Assembly: GCA_039707465.1 (NCBI GenBank)
Contig: CM077644.1
Span: forward strand, 99,557,875 to 99,621,874
DNA length: 64,000 bases
DNA from: Rhabdophis nuchalis
Lineage: Eukaryota; Chordata; Lepidosauria; Squamata; Natricidae
Direction: 5' to 3'
The position numbers were made by a program, and so were the translations under genes. Of this stretch, positions 31,711 to 43,390 are shown piece by piece. The notes below the pieces were generated by a model. It was not told the origin of the DNA. It made no database searches and was given only the letters and a program-made list of their open reading frames with translations. Position 1 is the first letter of the stretch. Each line of letters starts with the position of its first letter.

Positions 31711-33043
31711 TCGAATTTATACCCCGCCCTTCTCCTTGTTAGGACCCAGGGCGGCGCACAGGCATTATTAAAACCATAACAAAAGAACAATATACATTAT
31801 TAAAAACATATTAAATTATAAATCCTCTGCTAAAAAAACCATTTAAAACCCTGCAAATTAACAATTTATAGATAAAAGTCAGAAATAGGGGGCTATGCTA
31901 GGCCGGCTTGTTGGAATAGATATGTCTTAAGACGTTGGCGGAAGAGGCGTAGGTCCGAGGTGGTGCGTAGGTCCGAGGTGGTGCGTAGGTCGGGGGGTAG
32001 CTCGTTCCAGAGGGCCGGGCCCGCCACAGAGAAGGCCCTTCCCCTGGGCATCGCCAACCGGCATTACCCGGCCGACGGTACCCGGAGAAGACCCTCTCTG
32101 TGGGAGCGGATCGGACGAAGGGATGTATGGGGCAGGAGGCGGTCTCGTATATAGCTAGGCCACGAGCCATGGAGCGATTTGAAGATGGTCGTCAACACCT
32201 TGAAGCGCACTCGAAAGGCCACAGGCAGCCAGTGCAGCTCGCGCAGGAGAGGTGTTATGTGGGCTTGCCTTGGGGCACCCACAATCACCCGCGCGGCCGC
32301 ATTCTGTACTAACTGTAGCCTTCCAGTGCACCTCAAGGGGAGCCCCATGTAAGGAGCATTACAGTAATCCAGCCAGGATGTCACAAGCGCTTGTGTGACT
32401 GTGCGAAGGGCCCCCCGGTCCAGTAAGAGGCGCAACTGGCATATCAGGCGTACCTGATAAAACGCCCTCGTGGACACGGCCGCCACATGGTCCTCCATAG
32501 ACAGCCGGGAATCCAGGAGGACACCCAAGTTGCGCGCCCTCTCCACGGGGGCCAGTTGTTCGCCCCCAATGGCCAGTGTTGGACTTATCTGGCTGAACCG
32601 GGGTGCCGGAAACCCCAGCCACTCGGTCTTGGACGGATTGAGCTTGAGTTTGTTACTACCCATCCAGACCCGTACGGCCTCCAAGCACCGGGACAGCACC
32701 TCGATGGCATCGTTGGGGTGGTTTGGGGTGGATAAGTACAGCTGGGTGTCGTCAGCATACAGATGATATTCCACCCCAAAACCATGGATGATCTTGCCCA
32801 GCGGCTTCATATAGGTGTTGAACAGAAGTGGTGAGAGGACCGACCCCTGAGGCACCCCACATGTGAGGGACCTCGGGGCCGACCTCTGCCCTCCTGCCAA
32901 CACCCATTGCGACTGACCAGAGAGGTAGGACGAGAACCACCGTAAAATGGTACCTCTCAGCCCCAACCCCCCCAATCAGTGGAATAAGATACCATTGTCA
33001 ATGGTATCAAAAGCCGCTGAGAGGTCTAATAGGACTAGGATAG
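31711..33043 (-). mobile_element. CR1 LINE, L3-like, with RT catalytic core
   Basis: 3'UTR block GGACCCAGGGCGGCGCACAGG near the (TTTA)n tail, then RT. One of the two longest L3-like copies here, truncated near CTAATAGGACTAGGATAG (33043). Confidence 0.92.
32064..32975 (-). pseudogene. CR1 reverse transcriptase remnant
   Basis: 303-aa open frame. RT motifs in order: SSYLSGQSQWV, SGVPQGSVL-type block (CGVPQGSVLSPLLFNTYM), the catalytic YADDTQLY about residue 75, LKLNPSKTEWLGF, NLGVLLDSRLSMEDHV, RLICQLRLLLDRGALRTVTQ, LDYCNAPYMGLP. The endonuclease and the first RT motifs are missing and the C-terminus leaves frame near 32064. The apparent ATG is internal to ORF2. Confidence 0.88.
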
Positions 33044-33049
33044 TGGGAG

Positions 33050-33150
33050 GCATGTGCATGCATGTGCAGTGGAGCTGAGCTGGGGTGACAGCTGGCATGC
33101 CTGCAGAGAAGGCTCTGAATGCCACCTGTGCCATAGGTTCACCATCCCTG
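33050..33150. mobile_element. hAT-type MITE fragment
   Basis: The right end ATAGGTTCACCATCCCTG and internal GGCATGCCTGCAGAG match the element at 13843-14052. The left end is cut off by the CR1 junction. Confidence 0.55.
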
Positions 33151-33156
33151 TCCTAA

Positions 33157-33480
33157 GGTGTTGGAGAAGCAATCTCTCAAAGCATTTCATCACTATAGAT
33201 GTTAATATTATTTTATTTGGGACTGGGACAATAGTGGCTGCTTTCAAGCATGATGGAACACAGGGCATTTGCAGGGAGGTGTTAAAGATCCTTGTCAGGA
33301 TCCCTGCTAATTGATTGACACAATTCTTTACCACTATCCCCAGCACCTCATCTCCACCTGCAGCTTTGCTAGGATTCACAGCCTTCAGTATAGCTCTCAC
33401 TTGATGTTCATAGAGAGTGAGTGGCAGGGAATCAGAAGGCCGGCGGGGAGCGGCTACGGGATTCAAAATATTAATTCCAT
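33157..33480 (-). mobile_element. L2-like LINE fragment (RT N-terminal part)
   Basis: A minus frame reads VRAILKAVNPSKAAGGDEVL, then CVNQLAGILTRIFNTSL, VPSCLKAATIVPVPNK, and IVMKCFERLLLQHL. This is the block 'NP.KAAGPD...IFN.SL...VP.CLK..TI.PVPK...MKCFERL' of L2-clade reverse transcriptases. The stretch normally between PVPK and the MKCFE block (LNDYRPVALT) is deleted. Confidence 0.7.
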
Positions 33481-33574
33481 ACAAAACACCACACACTTAC
33501 TATCCACTAAGTTTCTTTATCAGTTCCACGTCTTGAAGCTTCTCCATCCATTTTCCCTATCTTCAGTAAGCATT

Positions 33575-33690
33575 CAGAATAATGGAATAACAGAGTTGGA
33601 AGGGATCTTGGAGTTCTTCTAGTCCAACCGCCTCCTCAAGCAAGTGACCTTATACCATTTCAGAGAAACGGTTGTTCAATTCAGTCAAGG
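33575..33690 (-). mobile_element. Chicken-like CR1 3' terminus
   Basis: AACAGAGTTGGAAGGGATCTTGG, TTCTTCTAGTCCAACC and ACCATTTCAGAGAAACGGTTG match the 3' end of the CR1 copies at 21548 and 40800. Confidence 0.75.
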
Positions 33691-35173
33691 TGCAGGAATG
33701 TATCTGCTTTTTCTAGTATGTGTGTCTGTGTGTGTTTGTGTTTTATCATTTGTCGTTATTCATTCCATTTTCCATATCTAAATCCTGGTGTTTGTTCCAT
33801 TACTTTCAAGCTCCATACCTTAATTGTCAGATCCATGTTCCATGTTGCATCATACAACCTATCTAATACCTACTACCAAGAGCAGTTGAGTTGGGCTCTC
33901 AATCAATAAAAGCAGCAGCCTATATTTAAAAATTGCATGCACATTTAGATCCAGAATTAATATACTGTATATATAATACTACCATAAGCATTCCTCACGT
34001 ATTTGTCCATACCTTTTTTGAACAGCAAATGGACATCACATTGTCTTATTCCTTGTTTGGTGTTGAATCATGTCTAAGTCTTCTGTTTATTCTCATTCAT
34101 GTTTAATTTCCCTCATATTCTACTCTTAGTGCAATCAGCAACCAAATGTCAGCTCCACATTTGTGCAAAATATTCCCATTAGCTAAAACTTCTATAATGT
34201 GCTTTTTCTAAATCAACAAATTCACAGTGAACATTTTTTCACATTCAATTATGCAATTAGAATCTTTTTAAACTAAGTTGTTAATACAATATTCTGAAAG
34301 AAAAGACGTCAGTATGTTCCTTTGAGCCATATCCTATGCTGCTAATATAAATTGATTGTCCTTGTTAGCTGAGCTAATAAGACAGCATCTTTTATATTTT
34401 AGAAAGAATTGCATGTTAAATGATTCTGTTATTTTTCTATAGAAACAAAATAGCCAAATCATTCAGCTTTATCATTACCATTAATTGAATCATTCTTCAC
34501 ATAACAAAATAAAGCTTTGCTCACTGCAATTTAGAGTCACGCAAGTAATTTTTGGCAAGTTACTATGTAGTTTTAATCTGGATGATAAGTAGATATTTTA
34601 AAACGTGTAACTTCATTCTGCCTCTAAAATTGCTAGCAGTGTTCCATGTGGTTACATCCTGCGGTATCTCTTTACAAAAAGAATTCTTAGGAGAAAGCCC
34701 TATGTGGGTAATAAAAACAAAAAAGATGCTACATGGTAGAGAGAGCTATTTGTGATCAGTTAAGAAACATGTAATGGCATGTCACCTGTCAACTGTTAAA
34801 TGGGCTGGGAGAGGCTTAAATACATGTCTGGAAGACCAGCTGCTGAGACAAATGTAACTGATTGTTTTTGCCTAGTTGCACAAACAAGACTGAAGATACA
34901 AAACAGAAAAAAAGTGCATGCCAAGAACAAGGAAAAGGCAGATGTGTTCCAGAAACTGCTACCCAAGGGGCACCAGAAACAGGAGTTTAATCTGAAGCTT
35001 TGAAATACTGTAGTTAGTAGAACTGGAAAAACTCACAGACAGTAGCTTAAAGTGAGAACTGAAGAAGGCCTGAGCCAAAAGGATATCTTCTTCCAAAGAA
35101 TAATCTGGGGGACATATTCAGGAGGATATAATCAATCACAAATAATTTTCCACAAAGAACTGGACTACTAATT
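33691..35173. other. Non-coding, unassigned
   Basis: Short TGTGTGTG tracts near 33720; frames at most 67 aa. No repeat named. Confidence 0.5.
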
Positions 35174-35181
35174 GTTTAGAG

Positions 35182-35356
35182 CGAGGATGGGAACTATGGC
35201 CCTTTTATTCTGGGAGTTGAAGTTCACGGATCGGACAAGGAAACTAGGGCCCTTTTATGATCTGTGAACATCAACTCCCATAATTCCTGAGCCAGCTTCA
35301 GGAATTCTGGAAGTTGAAGCTCATGGACTGTAAAAGGGTCATAGTTCCCCACCCTG
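35182..35356. mobile_element. hAT-type palindromic MITE, decayed
   Basis: CGAGGATGGGAACTATG...CATAGTTCCCCACCCTG inverse ends, repeated AACTCCCA..AATTC blocks; flanks GTTTAGAG and ATTTAGAG (7/8). Confidence 0.65.
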
Positions 35357-35364
35357 ATTTAGAG

Positions 35365-36661
35365 GAAGAGATAGAGGGTAATTTCCACACCCCCCCCACA
35401 CACAACTTTCTCTTTCTCTCTCTCTGTATTTTAGGCAACATGTATGTCACTATCTGAAATGGCTGCATCATTGCCCTGAATCTTCAGTGCTATAAAATGC
35501 CCCAGTGGGAATGAAGCTGTGTCCAGATGTCGTGCCATTTCTTGGGGCACTGGATGGAGGAAGAAAAAAGATGGCTGTTCCCCCAGCTCAGCAGGGATGA
35601 TCTATTTTTCCTTTAATGCCTCCAAGATATGACATTATATCACAATGTAGTCTCATTCCCTCTGGAACATTTTACAGGACTGAAGTCCTGGGAAGGCAGT
35701 TCATTACAACTCGGTCATTGCTTGAAGCGTTTATCGGTCACCTTGCTATGATTTTTATTAGCTGCTGGTTGCTAACTAGACAAAAAGTGTCTTAGTTCTC
35801 CCCTATCACTGTAGAGTTTTTCATACATGGAACAAATTTTTGCTCATGGATCCACTTGATTGTGGAGACGCTGGAAAGATCCATAGCTTCCCAAGGCCAT
35901 CCTGGTTGAAGGACAGCAATTTGTTCTCATTCATAGTAGAAACTTTGGTATTCTACCATGTGTTAACCACACACACACACACACACACATGGTCTTATGC
36001 ACTAATATTTGGTTTAATCAGCAATTAGAAATCTATACTCTTTGACAAAATTTAAAATAGTGTGAGCCAGGGTTGAACAACCTTTTAGTTGTATGAACTG
36101 TTTGTATACACTTTGAAAAGAGTTGGGGATACAAAGTAGGTAGCCCTGGGATTTTCTGTTTTTCTTCTTCTTCCTGTATTGAGTATTTGTGTGTGTGTGT
36201 GTGAGAGAGAGTAAGTGCATATGTGTTTGTATTATAATGTTCAGTCTTACTGTATATATTTTGTGCGTGAGCTGTTTCAAAAAGATGGGAAATCCAGTCA
36301 ATATTTTTTTTTAATTAGCTGAAGCAAAGGGGAAAGCTCTATTTATATATTTATAATCAATAAGGATGCCGGTGGTTTAACCCATGTACATACCATTTGG
36401 GCATTGTAATTGCTTTCCTAAAACATATGAGTGTGTTTTTAATCCATATTCCACAGGGAGTCAGCTGGCAGCTGTGTTAAGGTGATCTAATCCCTCTTAA
36501 GTAAGGATGGTCTGGTGGAACATTTACAGGGTTACTGTGAGAATTAATCAAAGCATCTACTGAATAAAGTTGCTCAGATAGCTTCAGAGTTGGACTACAG
36601 CTGTACAAATCCTATGGAGGTTGATTGCTAATGTCAATGAAATTTGCCAGACTCAGGATGG
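35365..36661. other. Non-coding with CA and GT tracts
   Basis: (CA)n at 35969-35989 and (GT)n at 36187-36203. No gene seen. Confidence 0.55.
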
Positions 36662-36669
36662 GTATAGGG

Positions 36670-36804
36670 CAGGGGTCTGCAAAGTCGGCTCTTTTAAGAC
36701 TGGTGGACTTCAACTCCCAGAATTCCCCAGCCAGCTGTGCTGGCTGGGGAACTCTGGAAGTTGAAGTCCACCAGTCTTAAAAGAGCCGACTTTGCAGACC
36801 CCTG
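36670..36804. mobile_element. 135-bp palindromic hAT-type MITE
   Basis: CAGGGGTCTGCAAAGTCGG...CCGACTTTGCAGACCCCTG, perfect 8-bp duplication GTATAGGG (36662-36669, 36805-36812). Terminal sequence differs from the 8787/27863 type, so it is a separate subfamily of the same length. Confidence 0.94.
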
Positions 36805-36812
36805 GTATAGGG

Positions 36813-37433
36813 TATCGATCCTGAACCTTTTAAATCTCTTGGCAGCATTTGATCTTGTCATTAATGGTATCTTTCTGGACCAGCTTAGGGGATTTGGGAG
36901 CTGGAGGCACAGTGCTCTTTTATGATTCTTATATCATTTGTAAATGTTTATATATATTTAAAGAAAAGTGGATTAATTTCTTTAGTAGTAAGCTCGATAG
37001 TGGATTGATTGGGCTATTTGTCTGTGACTTCCTTGGGAGTGTTGATATTCTTCACTTACAGACTTTGCACAGTTTATCATAGCTGTTAAAAGTGTCACTG
37101 CTATCTTGCAATATCTCACTGGAAAAGTATATTTGGCAGGAAGGTTCCATGAAATAATCACATTATCATTGTGTTTGACAATTTTTTCCTCCTTAAAAGA
37201 AACAAATTATCATACTGCACTCCATTAAGAATTTGGCAAAGTACCTTGGAAAGCACAAACCACACCGAGCTGCAGAAAGCTATGTCCATGTCCAGTTATG
37301 TATAGTATTCTGCTCTACGGTATTTATTAAGAAATCAGTAGGGATGAAACGCAAGCAGGTGGTATAAATTTAAAATGTATAAAATAGCTAAGAGATAAGT
37401 ATTATGGAATGTTTAAAAAAAACAAACCAATAT
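36813..37433. other. Non-coding, unassigned
   Basis: No gene or repeat recognised. Confidence 0.5.
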
Positions 37434-37441
37434 GCTTACAG

Positions 37442-37576
37442 CAGGGATGTCCAAACTTGGGAACTTTAAGACTTGTGGACTTCAACTCCCAGAATTCAAC
37501 TCCCAGCATAGCTGGCTGGGGAATTCTGGGAGTTGAAGTCCACAAGTCTTAAAGTTCCCAAGTTTGGACATCCCTG
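37442..37576. mobile_element. 135-bp palindromic hAT-type MITE
   Basis: CAGGGATGTCCAAACTTGG...CCAAGTTTGGACATCCCTG, perfect 8-bp duplication GCTTACAG (37434-37441, 37577-37584). Same subfamily as the split copy at 7536. Confidence 0.94.
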
Positions 37577-37584
37577 GCTTACAG

Positions 37585-38508
37585 TGTATATCCATTTTGA
37601 GATGATATGTCCCTGTATAGAAAGTTAGGAATGCTACCATTAAAAATCCCTGGTGATTGGGTACAAATGTGGATGGATATTTCCAATTATATTGCTAATT
37701 TTATTAGCATCCTCCCCCCTACCAAAAAATGCCTATGTTGATTTCTACAGTTTGCTCTTATGTGTTCAACAGGGTAAAAACGCACGGTTGGTATAATAAA
37801 GAAAAATATTGAATCAAATGCCTGTAACTGAAGCATAGCCAAAAATAAGCAGAAATGCTTTTTATCACTCCACTGAAGTAGATGATCACTTCTGCTCTGT
37901 GTGAACTTTAGTTTCTGAATTCAGCTTTTTTTTAAAAAGACCTTGCAAAATGCCAAAGAAAATAATGTTATACACAGAGGACTTTTGAATAGTGAATTCA
38001 ATATTGTATGCTATTAAAAGTGATTCAAGAATACCAAGAAGGAATTAAATCAGATGAATACTATATTTTGGTGCAAAATAATAGACATAATATAGAATCA
38101 ATATTAGGGACACTTCTATAATTCAAGTGAAAGGCAATGGACATATCCATGACTATAACCATCTCTGGAAATCAACAAGTGAGACAGGAGAACAAGGGAA
38201 CTCATGTGTGTCATGATATTATCACACAAATGAAGCAAATTATTTTCATTCATTATTCATATCATGGCCTCATGACATGACCCAAATTTTACAATTCACA
38301 TAAATGTCATGGCACGTGAGATGTCGTTGTGCTTCTCCTGGACATCTGTTGTTCAGGTATTTGCTTCATTTTATGCACATGCTCAGAATGAAATAATAAA
38401 TGCAAAGCGTTACTCACTGGCAAGCACATAAACATTTTGTTACACAGGTTATGAGATAAAGCAGACATTAAACTTCATTAGACATCCAGTGAGGAATCTG
38501 CAGAAAAT
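37585..38508. other. Non-coding, unassigned
   Basis: AT-rich; no gene or repeat recognised. Confidence 0.5.
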
Positions 38509-38510
38509 TA

Positions 38511-38996
38511 CCGTATTTTTCGGATTATAAAACACACCCTTTTCCCCTCTAAACGAGCATGGAAAGGTTGGTGCGTCTTAGACACCAAACACAGCCATTT
38601 TTGGCCTCCTGAAGCCTTGCCCCCACATCCCATTTTTGCAAAAAACTGGGCCATTTTTCCCAAAAGCAGAGGCATTTTTGACTCCCTACAGCCCCCAGAA
38701 GCACTCTGCAAGTTTCAGTAGTGCAGGGAAAGGCAAAAATGTTCCCGTTTTTGCAACAAGTGACCTGTTTTCCACCCATTTTCCACAAAAACAGGAGTGT
38801 TTTTGCCTTCTCTCAGCCCTGCTGAAGCCTACAAAGTTCTCCTGGGGCTGGGGAGGACAAAAACTGTTTTTCTTACTTATCTCCTGCTATCTTGGCTCCT
38901 GGGGCTGGGGAGGACAAAAACTGTTTTTCTTACTTACCTCTTTGAAATCTTGGTGTGTCTTATACACTCATGCATCTTATAGTCTGAAAAATGTGG
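38511..38996. mobile_element. TA-flanked MITE (family of 2973-4064)
   Basis: CCGTATTTTTCGGATTATAA at the left and TTATAGTCTGAAAAATGTGG at the right, flanked by TA (38509-38510, 38997-38998). Interior repeats GGCC(A)TTTTT.CC-type blocks as in the longer copy but lacks the GGTA minisatellite. Confidence 0.78.
38839..38952. repeat. 57-bp tandem duplication within the MITE
   Basis: CTCCTGGGGCTGGGGAGGAC...ATCTTGG occurs twice back to back, first half identical, last part diverged. Confidence 0.85.
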
Positions 38997-38999
38997 TAT

Positions 39000-40800
39000 T
39001 TGATGACTCGAAGACCCAAGGTTGAACAGCACCATACACATAAAGGAGCATAGTAACAAGAGCTAATCCTGCTATCTTGGCACCTCTAGCTGAAAACTTT
39101 CCCATAATGTCTACTTTTTGCAGGAAAATAGTAAAAAGCTAACAATTTGATGTCCTCTGATGAATGAGGAATGAGGAAGCTGGTAGAAGAGTGTCATTAT
39201 TTTTTTTGTCAAACATTTTCTGAAGGAATATGCTGAAGGAAAGGATTCTGATCTCTTCTGCTTCAGTAGTTGATTACTGGAACAATGTATAACAAATTAA
39301 TAAACACAAGCAAACCAAAACCAATTGGGAAAGCTACAAGACATAGGTAAGTTTAATTAAACACGTGATTTTTTTTTGTCACCAAACAGCAAATATGTTG
39401 TGGAAAACATATTTGAAAAAAAAAAAAAATCTTTCTCCCTCATTGAGGCTTGGGCCCATGAAAATGTTATCATATGCTCCACTGAATATCTAAATCAGCT
39501 TTGAGGGTGTTTTTCTTCCTCTGTCTTTTCTTCACAATGTCACAACATTCTATGAGATTATTTTTATGGTTGAACAGGCAGTTACTTAAGTACCCGGCCT
39601 TCTCTTTACAGTGTCCCGTACTTCAGGGGGGGGAAAAATTCAATTCCAAGTTTATAGACCTTTAATGTAATCATAGAAAACAACTTTCCAATGTATCCTG
39701 AAGAATTAATGCACACATGGGCTCACCTACCATCACACCAAATGGACCTACTTAAAACTATAGAAGGTCATGGGCTGATTGAAAATCAGAATATTTTTAA
39801 ATATAATGTGTAGCGTAGGAGTTTGTCATGGGAAAACAATATTGCCACTGAGTCTTCAAATTCCAGCTAAGTTGGTATTAATAAGATTAATCTTTTTGTC
39901 ATTTGCTATTCACTTGTTTTTCTATCCAAGTACTAAAGCAGATAGAGAATAATTACACTGCAAATGTCTCAAAGATATTGCTTTTTATTTTTTACTGAAA
40001 GCACTCACTAAAGAATAAATGGCATGATGTTTCCACAGTGATATATCTTTGAATATATTCCAAAATTCAAATTATTTTATAAAACTGAAAAATATTTTAT
40101 AATATTGAAAAATTAAAATCATACGGCCTCCCCCTTTCTTTCTATATCTATGTGGGAATGTATAATATTACAAAATATTTATAATTGGGACTATAGCTAT
40201 TCTATAAAAATTTTTGTCTAAGAATAGATGACAGTAAGGGCTTTGGCTGATATGTATGATTAAGTAATACTTATGTTTCAGAACCCTGTTACCATTCTCA
40301 GTGATACGACTTAATTTGGAAATATTTAATTTGAAAAATAAACTAAGCTAATCATCAGTCAAGGTGTTCTGAGTAATGCATCCAAAGAAATCAGAACTCC
40401 AAGGCAGGAATGTTTCTCAGAGAACATGTTTATTGGGCACATCGTATCAGCACAGCCAGTGAAAACCAACTCTAAAAGTTTCCCTGGTTACCGTATAATT
40501 AAAAGAGCAAAAATTCCCCTTCCCAGGTATCACAGGTCACATTGTCCAAGCTAAGCAGTTGGCGGGCTCCCTCGACCACCTCTGCTCCTCCTGCAACTGC
40601 CACCTACTAGGATGACCTTGGTTCCCACGGGAGTGCTCTTTATTTTGTCTATGAGTCAGCCCAGCTATTTCCCTCTCATCCTCCCGCCATAGTGCATGGC
40701 AACTATGAAGCAGCACAATACTTTAAAATGTTTTTTCTTGTTCATTTTTACTCTAATCTAAAAAGCAACAATAATCATTTCTTTCTTTTTGTGATAGTTA
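39000..40800. other. Non-coding; possible LTR-like stretch
   Basis: Mostly unassigned AT-rich DNA. The part 40390-40710 is GC-richer and, on the minus strand, contains CCCAATAAACATG, reminiscent of an LTR poly(A) region, but boundaries and duplications are not visible. Confidence 0.4.
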
Positions 40801-42150
40801 TACTATCCCTCCAATCAGCCTGACCTCAATACCAGGGAAGATTTTGGAAAAGATAATTAAGCAACAAATAAGCGAATACCTAGCAGCAAACAAAGTAATA
40901 GCCAAAAGCCAACATGGGTTTGTCAAAAACAGATCATGCCAGACTAATCTAATTGCATTCTTTGACAAAGTGACAAGATTAGTGGACCAGAGGAATGCTG
41001 TCGATATAATTTACTCGGACTTCAGTAAGGCATTTGACAAGGTAGACCATAACCTACTATTAGATAAAGTAGAAAAATGTGGGTTAGACAGCATCACCAC
41101 CAGATGGACTCATAACTGGCTGACCAACCACACTCAATGCGTAGTCCTCAATGGAACTGCAGCTACATGGAGGGAAGTATGCAGCGGAGTACCCCAAGGC
41201 TCTGTTTTAGGCCCAGTACTCTTCAACATCTTCATCAATGATTTGGATGAGGGGATTAATGGGGAACTCATCAAATTTGCAGATGACACCAAGCTGGCAG
41301 GAATAGCCAACACTCCAGAAGATAGGCTTAAGATACAGAAGGATCTTGACAAACTTGAACATTGGGCACTATCTAACAAAATGAAATTCAATTGTGAAAA
41401 AAGTAAGGCTCGACATTTAGGCAAGAAAAACAAAATGCACAGGTATAGTATAAGTGGTACCTTGCTCAATAGTAGCAACTGTGAGAGGAATCGTGGACAA
41501 CCATTTAAATATGAGCCAGCAGTGTGCAGCAGCTGCCAAAAAAGCCAACACAGTTCTAGGCTGCATAAACAGAGGGATAGAATCAAGATCACGTGAGGTG
41601 ATAATACCACTTTATAATGCCTTGGTAAGGCCACACCTGGAATACTGCATTCAGTTTTGGTCACCACGATGTAGAAGAGACATGGAGACTCTGGAAAGAG
41701 TGCAGAGAAGAGCAACCAAGATGATTAGGGGACTGGAGGCTAAAACATATTAAGAACAGTTGCAGGAACTGGGTATGTCTAGTTTAATGAAAAGAAGGAC
41801 CAGGGGAGACATGATAGCAGTGTTCTGATATCTCAGAGGGTGCCACAAAGAAGAGGGAGTCAAACTATTCTCCAAGGCACCTGGGGGCAGGACAAGAAGC
41901 AATGGGTGGAAATTAATCAAGGAGAGAAGCAACTTAGAACTAAGGAGAAATTTCCTGAAAGTTAGAACAATTAATCAGTGGACAGTTTGCCGCCAGAAGT
42001 TGTGAATGTCCCAACCCTGGAAGTTTTTAAGAAGATGTTGGCTAGCCATTTGTCTGAAATGGTATAAGCTTCCTTCCTATGCAGGGGGTTGGACTAGAAG
42101 ACCTACAAGGTTTTCTAGTCCAACTCTGCTATTGTATTGTATTTCTATTA
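40800..42150 (+). mobile_element. Chicken-like CR1 LINE, 5'-truncated
   Basis: About 1.35 kb with RT core, C-terminal region and 3'UTR ending GGGGGTTGGACTAGAAGACC ... CTATTGTATTGTATTTCTAT. The protein matches the lineage typical of birds and turtles rather than the L3-like copies elsewhere in the window. Confidence 0.9.
40844..41753 (+). pseudogene. CR1 (chicken-like) reverse transcriptase remnant
   Basis: First frame 40844-41596 (250 aa): SQHGFVKNRSCQTNLIAFFD, the catalytic Asp block YSDFSKAFDKVDHNLL, SGVPQGSVLGPVLFNIFIND, and FADDTKLAG (F instead of Y before ADD, common in this lineage). A frameshift near 41470-41490 moves the C-terminus to 41454-41753: [55 protein letters not shown] stop follows at AKTY. 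Non-functional: no endonuclease, at least one frameshift. Confidence 0.88.
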
Positions 42151-42159
42151 CTGCTGTTG

Positions 42160-42450
42160 ATTCTTCTTTTGTTCCACGGGATCCTTTTGAAATGTGGTGA
42201 TCAGAACTCTACCCGTGTGCAGTTGCACCACTATTTTTGTAATAGCATTATTAAATTGATAGTTTTATTTTCAGTTCCCTTCCTGTTGATTTAAAGTATG
42301 GACTTCTTTTTTTATAGCAACCACACTTTGCCATGGCATTTTCACTGACCTCCCCTCTATCACAGCAAAATCCCTTTTTGATCAATCACTGTTGGCTCAG
42401 ATGCCATTAATGTGTATCAAATTTATTTTTATGCCATTGACTCTTTGGGG
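42160..42450 (-). mobile_element. Ancient CR1/L3-like remnant
   Basis: AAATGTGGTGATCAGAACTC and ACTGACCTCCCCTCTATCACAGCAAAATCCCTTT echo the antisense of old amniote CR1s (the LGVLVD region), with no open frame. Tentative. Confidence 0.3.
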
Positions 42451-43390
42451 AATTCCTTTCCTTAACTTGGCCTACAAAAAAAGACAGCACCATTTGCCAG
42501 CCTCATTACTATAGCAGAAGTGATTGGCAGTATGATCAAAAATAGCATGCCTCTGTTCTTTCTCTTGATTTAAAGACTAATGACTAGCTTTTTCACTCCA
42601 ATGTCAAAAAGAGAGCCAAGCCACGATTTCAAGAGCCATGCCCTTTGTGACTATCCCATGATTATATTATCTGACCTGATGCTTTCATAACTGGGCTAGA
42701 AGATTTTGGAGTTGTGTTGGGTTGGAATAAATCCTGTGATGAACATAACACACCCTTTTCTGATGACCTGGGAGATGATGAGAAGATCAGAAAATGATTA
42801 TTTATCAAAGGATAGAGCCAGTCAATCTTTGCTTTGGCAGAAGCCATGATGTGGAGATCAACATGGAATGAGCAAGGGGTCCATCTTTGATTTTTTCTGT
42901 AATACCTTATCTTATAAAATGGATGTCACTTCCAGGAGAATGCGGATGAAGTAGGATTAAGCAATTTATGTGATTGTGATGGTTTCCAATGGCAGAGTCA
43001 TTTTCCCAGGCCATAGTGATGTTAGCCACTATGTTGCATCAGCTCAAAAGAAATAAAGTGAACATATAAAGTGGGTCAAAATTCCAAGCTCTGCTTGCCA
43101 TATATGGCCTAATTTTTAGTAGTTTATGGAAACTAATTGATAGTTTAACAAATACAAAGGGTTGAATCCACACTAAATTAGATGCATTAGCAACTCTATC
43201 AAGATTCTATTTTGCAAAAGATTCTAGTTGCCCTGAAGCAAAAACAAATTTGGAGAAATAGGATTTGTAGAGTTAGTAAATATGCTGAGGCAATTGTATC
43301 TAGGTTTGCATGTACTACCTTCTGTTTTAGACCTCATTTGCAATGCAATCTGATATGCCGGTCCAAATGTTAACATGCTGAGCAAAGCAC
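42451..43390. other. Non-coding, unassigned
   Basis: No gene or repeat recognised. Confidence 0.5.

Noticed and set aside
32470..32766. Plus-strand frame of 98 aa within a CR1
   Set aside because: Antisense of the CR1 reverse transcriptase; the same antisense frame recurs in other CR1 copies.
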